DNA of 8,031 bases from assembly GCA_902490055.1 (NCBI GenBank), contig CABUCP010000126.1, positions 1-8,031 of the forward strand, read 5' to 3'. Source of the DNA: an uncultured Klebsiella sp. (GTDB lineage: Bacteria; Pseudomonadota; Gammaproteobacteria; Enterobacterales; Enterobacteriaceae). A program made the translations under genes and the position numbers. The notes beneath the pieces are model-generated. The model was not told the DNA's origin. It did not search any database and worked only from the letters and a program-made list of their open reading frames with translations. Position 1 is the first letter of the stretch, and every line of letters starts with the position of its first letter. Below are positions 5,800 to 8,031 of the stretch, in pieces.

Positions 5800-7014
5800 A
5801 TGAAGATCGTTGCCGCTGAAGTTTTCGTTACCTGTCCCGGGCGTAACTTCGTCACCTTAAAAATCACCACCGATGAAGGGATCGTCGGCCTCGGTGATGC
5901 CACGCTGAACGGCCGCGAATTATCGGTCGCCTCATACCTGAAAGATCACCTGTGTCCACAGCTGGTAGGCCGCGATGCTCACCGCATCGAAGATATCTGG
6001 CAGTTTTTCTATAAAGGCGCGTACTGGCGCCGCGGCCCGGTCACCATGTCGGCTATTTCCGCCGTTGATATGGCGCTGTGGGATATCAAAGCGAAAGCCG
6101 CCGGGATGCCGTTATACCAGCTACTGGGCGGCGCCTCGCGCGAAGGGGTGATGGTCTATTGCCACACTACCGGCCATTCCATTGATGAAGTGCTCGATGA
6201 CTATGCCCGCCATCAGGAAATGGGCTTTAAGGCCATCCGCGTGCAGTGCGGTGTTCCGGGAATGAAAACCACCTACGGCATGGCTAAGGGGAAAGGTCAG
6301 GCGTATGAGCCGGCGACCAAAGGCCAGTGGCCGGAAGAACAACTGTGGTCGACGGAAAAATATCTCGATTTCACTCCGCAGCTGTTTGCCGCTGTGCGCG
6401 AAAAATTTGGCTTTAATGAGCACCTGCTGCATGACATGCACCACCGCCTGACGCCTATCGAGGCGGCGCGTTTTGGTAAAAGTATTGAAGAGTATCGTCT
6501 GTTCTGGATGGAAGACCCGACCCCAGCTGAGAATCAGGCGTGCTTTCGCTTGATCCGCCAGCATACCGTGACGCCGATTGCCGTCGGCGAAGTCTTCAAT
6601 AGCATCTGGGATTGTAAACAGCTGATTGAAGAACAGCTGATCGACTATATCCGCACCACCATCACTCACGCCGGCGGTATCAGCGGCATGCGACGGATTG
6701 CCGATTTCGCCTCGCTGTATCAGGTCCGCACCGGTTCGCACGGGCCGTCGGATTTATCGCCGGTCTGTATGGCGGCGGCGCTGCATTTCGATCTATGGGT
6801 GCCTAATTTCGGCGTACAGGAATATATGGGCTATTCCGAGCAGATGCTGGAGGTCTTCCCGCATAGCTGGCGGTTCGACAACGGCTATATGCATCCGGGA
6901 GAAAAACCGGGGTTGGGCATCGAGTTCGATGAAAAGCTGGCGGCGAAATATCCCTATGACCCGGCCTATTTACCGGTCGCTCGTCTGGAAGATGGCACCC
7001 TGTGGAACTGGTAA
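5800..7014 (+). CDS. rspA: RspA, mannonate-dehydratase-family enolase-superfamily protein
   Basis: A 404-residue cytoplasmic protein, the same length as E. coli RspA (starvation-sensing protein) and nearly identical along its length. The family dehydrates D-mannonate or D-gluconate to 2-keto-3-deoxygluconate. The N-terminal capping domain spans about 1-115 and the barrel about 116-404. Predicted Mg2+ ligands are Asp212 (in HDMHH), Glu238 (WMEDP) and Glu264 (GEVFNS), with His214, Arg147 and Tyr159 as catalytic residues and His314 in SHGPSD. Pro316 sits at the position where, as I recall, efficient mannonate dehydratases have Ala, and Pro marks weak or inactive members, so this may be a poor dehydratase. 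I chose ATG at 5800 because GGAAGGA (5786-5792) lies 7 bases upstream; a TTG two codons earlier is unlikely. Overexpressed rspAB lowers RpoS-dependent expression in E. coli. rspB follows after 10 bases in the same operon. Confidence 0.96.
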   Translation: MKIVAAEVFVTCPGRNFVTLKITTDEGIVGLGDATLNGRELSVASYLKDHLCPQLVGRDAHRIEDIWQFFYKGAYWRRGPVTMSAISAVDMALWDIKAKAAGMPLYQLLGGASREGVMVYCHTTGHSIDEVLDDYARHQEMGFKAIRVQCGVPGMKTTYGMAKGKGQAYEPATKGQWPEEQLWSTEKYLDFTPQLFAAVREKFGFNEHLLHDMHHRLTPIEAARFGKSIEEYRLFWMEDPTPAENQACFRLIRQHTVTPIAVGEVFNSIWDCKQLIEEQLIDYIRTTITHAGGISGMRRIADFASLYQVRTGSHGPSDLSPVCMAAALHFDLWVPNFGVQEYMGYSEQMLEVFPHSWRFDNGYMHPGEKPGLGIEFDEKLAAKYPYDPAYLPVARLEDGTLWNW

Positions 7015-7024
7015 GGAGAGGAAA

Positions 7025-8031
7025 ATGAAAAGCATTGTTATCCAACAACCGAACGAACTGGTGATTGAAGAACGGCCGCTGCCGCAGCCGGCGAGCGGGG
7101 AAGTCCGCGTGAAGGTGAAGCTCGCGGGGATTTGTGGTTCCGATAGCCATATTTATCGCGGACACAACCCGTTTGCCAAATATCCACGAGTCATTGGTCA
7201 TGAGTTTTTCGGCGTAATAGATGCCATAGGCGATGGCGTAACGGATAAAACCGTTGGTCAACGGGTGACGGTTGACCCGGTTATCAGCTGCGGCCACTGT
7301 TATCCCTGTTCGGTGGGTAAACCAAACGTTTGCGCCTCGCTGGTGGTGCTCGGCGTTCATCGCGACGGCGGCTTTAGTGAATACGCCGTGGTGCCGGCGA
7401 AAAACGCCTGGCCGGTGGCGGATAGCATCAGCGACAACCACGCGGTCATGGTCGAGCCATTTACCATCGCCGCTAACGTCACCGGGCAGGCCAAACCCAG
7501 CGAGCAGGATATCGCGCTGGTTTATGGCGCCGGGCCGATGGGCTTAACGACGATTCAGGTGCTAAAGCGCGTGTACAACGTCCATCAGGTCATCGTGGCC
7601 GACCAGATCCCTGAACGCCTGCAGATGGCGCAACAAAACGGCGCCGACTGGACCATCAATAATAAAGAACAGCCGCTGGCGCAGGCGCTAGAAACGCAGG
7701 GTATCCGCCCAACGCTGATTATCGATGCCGCCTGTCATCCGGCGATTCTGGCGGAGGCCATTGCGCTGGCCTCGCCGGCGGGCCGGATTGTGCTAATGGG
7801 CTTCTCCACCGAGCCATCGCTGGTAGCGCAGCAGGGGATCACCGGCAAAGAGCTGACCCTTTATTCATCCAGACTTAATGCCAATAAATTCCCGCAGGTT
7901 CTCGAATGGTTGGGCAAAGGATTAATTAATCCGGACCAGCTGATTACGCATCAGTTTGCTTTTGAGCACGTTGTCGATGCCATTACGGTGTTTGAAGAAG
8001 ACCGCAAGAACTGCTGTAAGGTGTTATTAAC
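7025..8031 (+). CDS. rspB: RspB, zinc-dependent medium-chain sugar-acid/polyol dehydrogenase (last few codons cut off)
   Basis: Cytoplasmic NAD(P)-dependent alcohol dehydrogenase of the MDR family. 335 codons are present of about 339 in E. coli RspB, so only the last few residues and the stop are missing. Catalytic zinc ligands are Cys37 (GICGSDSH), His59-Glu60 (GHEFFG) and probably Glu144 (VMVEPF). Structural zinc is bound by Cys89, Cys92, Cys95 and Cys103. The Rossmann fold starts at VYGAGPMG (166-173), and Asp193 at the end of the second strand favours NAD over NADP. The start at 7025 follows rspA by 10 bases; the ribosome site AAGGAG overlaps the rspA stop codon (TAAGGAG), which implies translational coupling. 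Work on mannonate-dehydratase gene clusters tied such dehydrogenases to L-gulonate or L-idonate oxidation at C5, a plausible but unproven role here. Confidence 0.95.
   Translation, partial: MKSIVIQQPNELVIEERPLPQPASGEVRVKVKLAGICGSDSHIYRGHNPFAKYPRVIGHEFFGVIDAIGDGVTDKTVGQRVTVDPVISCGHCYPCSVGKPNVCASLVVLGVHRDGGFSEYAVVPAKNAWPVADSISDNHAVMVEPFTIAANVTGQAKPSEQDIALVYGAGPMGLTTIQVLKRVYNVHQVIVADQIPERLQMAQQNGADWTINNKEQPLAQALETQGIRPTLIIDAACHPAILAEAIALASPAGRIVLMGFSTEPSLVAQQGITGKELTLYSSRLNANKFPQVLEWLGKGLINPDQLITHQFAFEHVVDAITVFEEDRKNCCKVLL

Noticed and set aside
6121..7441. Two minus-strand open frames over 200 codons opposite rspA and the rspA-rspB junction
   Set aside because: Both are antisense to highly conserved genes and the second crosses the rspA/rspB boundary; no family resemblance.
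1..8031. Mobile element, prophage, CRISPR or defence island
   Set aside because: No terminal repeats, transposase, integrase, repeat arrays or toxin-antitoxin-like pairs; gene order and composition are those of conserved core chromosome.

Overview
The window looks like chromosomal core DNA of an enterobacterium (family Enterobacteriaceae, close to Escherichia, Klebsiella and Enterobacter). Nearly every gene is recognisable as the counterpart of a gene in the E. coli K-12 ynf/speG/rsp neighbourhood, in the same relative order and orientation, at GC-rich codon usage and with canonical Shine-Dalgarno sites. The genus cannot be fixed from this stretch alone. I see no insertion sequence, prophage, CRISPR array, tRNA or rRNA.

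Left part (1-2043, minus strand): the N-terminal two thirds of ynfE, a Tat-exported molybdenum oxidoreductase of the DMSO/selenate reductase family, is cut by the window edge. Upstream of it are a candidate FNR-type anaerobic promoter embedded in a perfect 30-bp palindrome and the small secreted protein gene ynfD. Middle part (2044-4243): ynfC, a lipoprotein, diverges from ynfD and converges on speG, with stop codons overlapping by 7 bp. ynfB and speG form a minus-strand pair encoding a small periplasmic protein and spermidine N-acetyltransferase. ynfA, a four-helix SMR-like membrane protein, diverges from ynfB.

Right part (4244-8031, plus strand): a sugar-acid module. It consists of an MFS transporter of the anion:cation symporter (hexuronate/aldonate) type, then rspA (mannonate-dehydratase-family enolase-superfamily protein) and rspB (zinc-dependent medium-chain dehydrogenase, cut 4 or so codons before its end). 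The transporter and rspAB each have their own promoter. The two promoters carry matching elements at identical spacing: a CRP-like half site, a TTTTAA block and a 12-bp CTTGTATGGTAG element over the -10. The likely picture is one regulon for uptake and oxidation/dehydration of an uncommon sugar acid, under catabolite control and a local repressor such as RspR, whose gene is not in the window.

Nothing here is an obviously undescribed system. The points of most interest are the duplicated promoter module, the transporter located between ynfA and rspA, the active-site proline that predicts a weak RspA dehydratase, and several perfect inverted repeats in the intergenic gaps.
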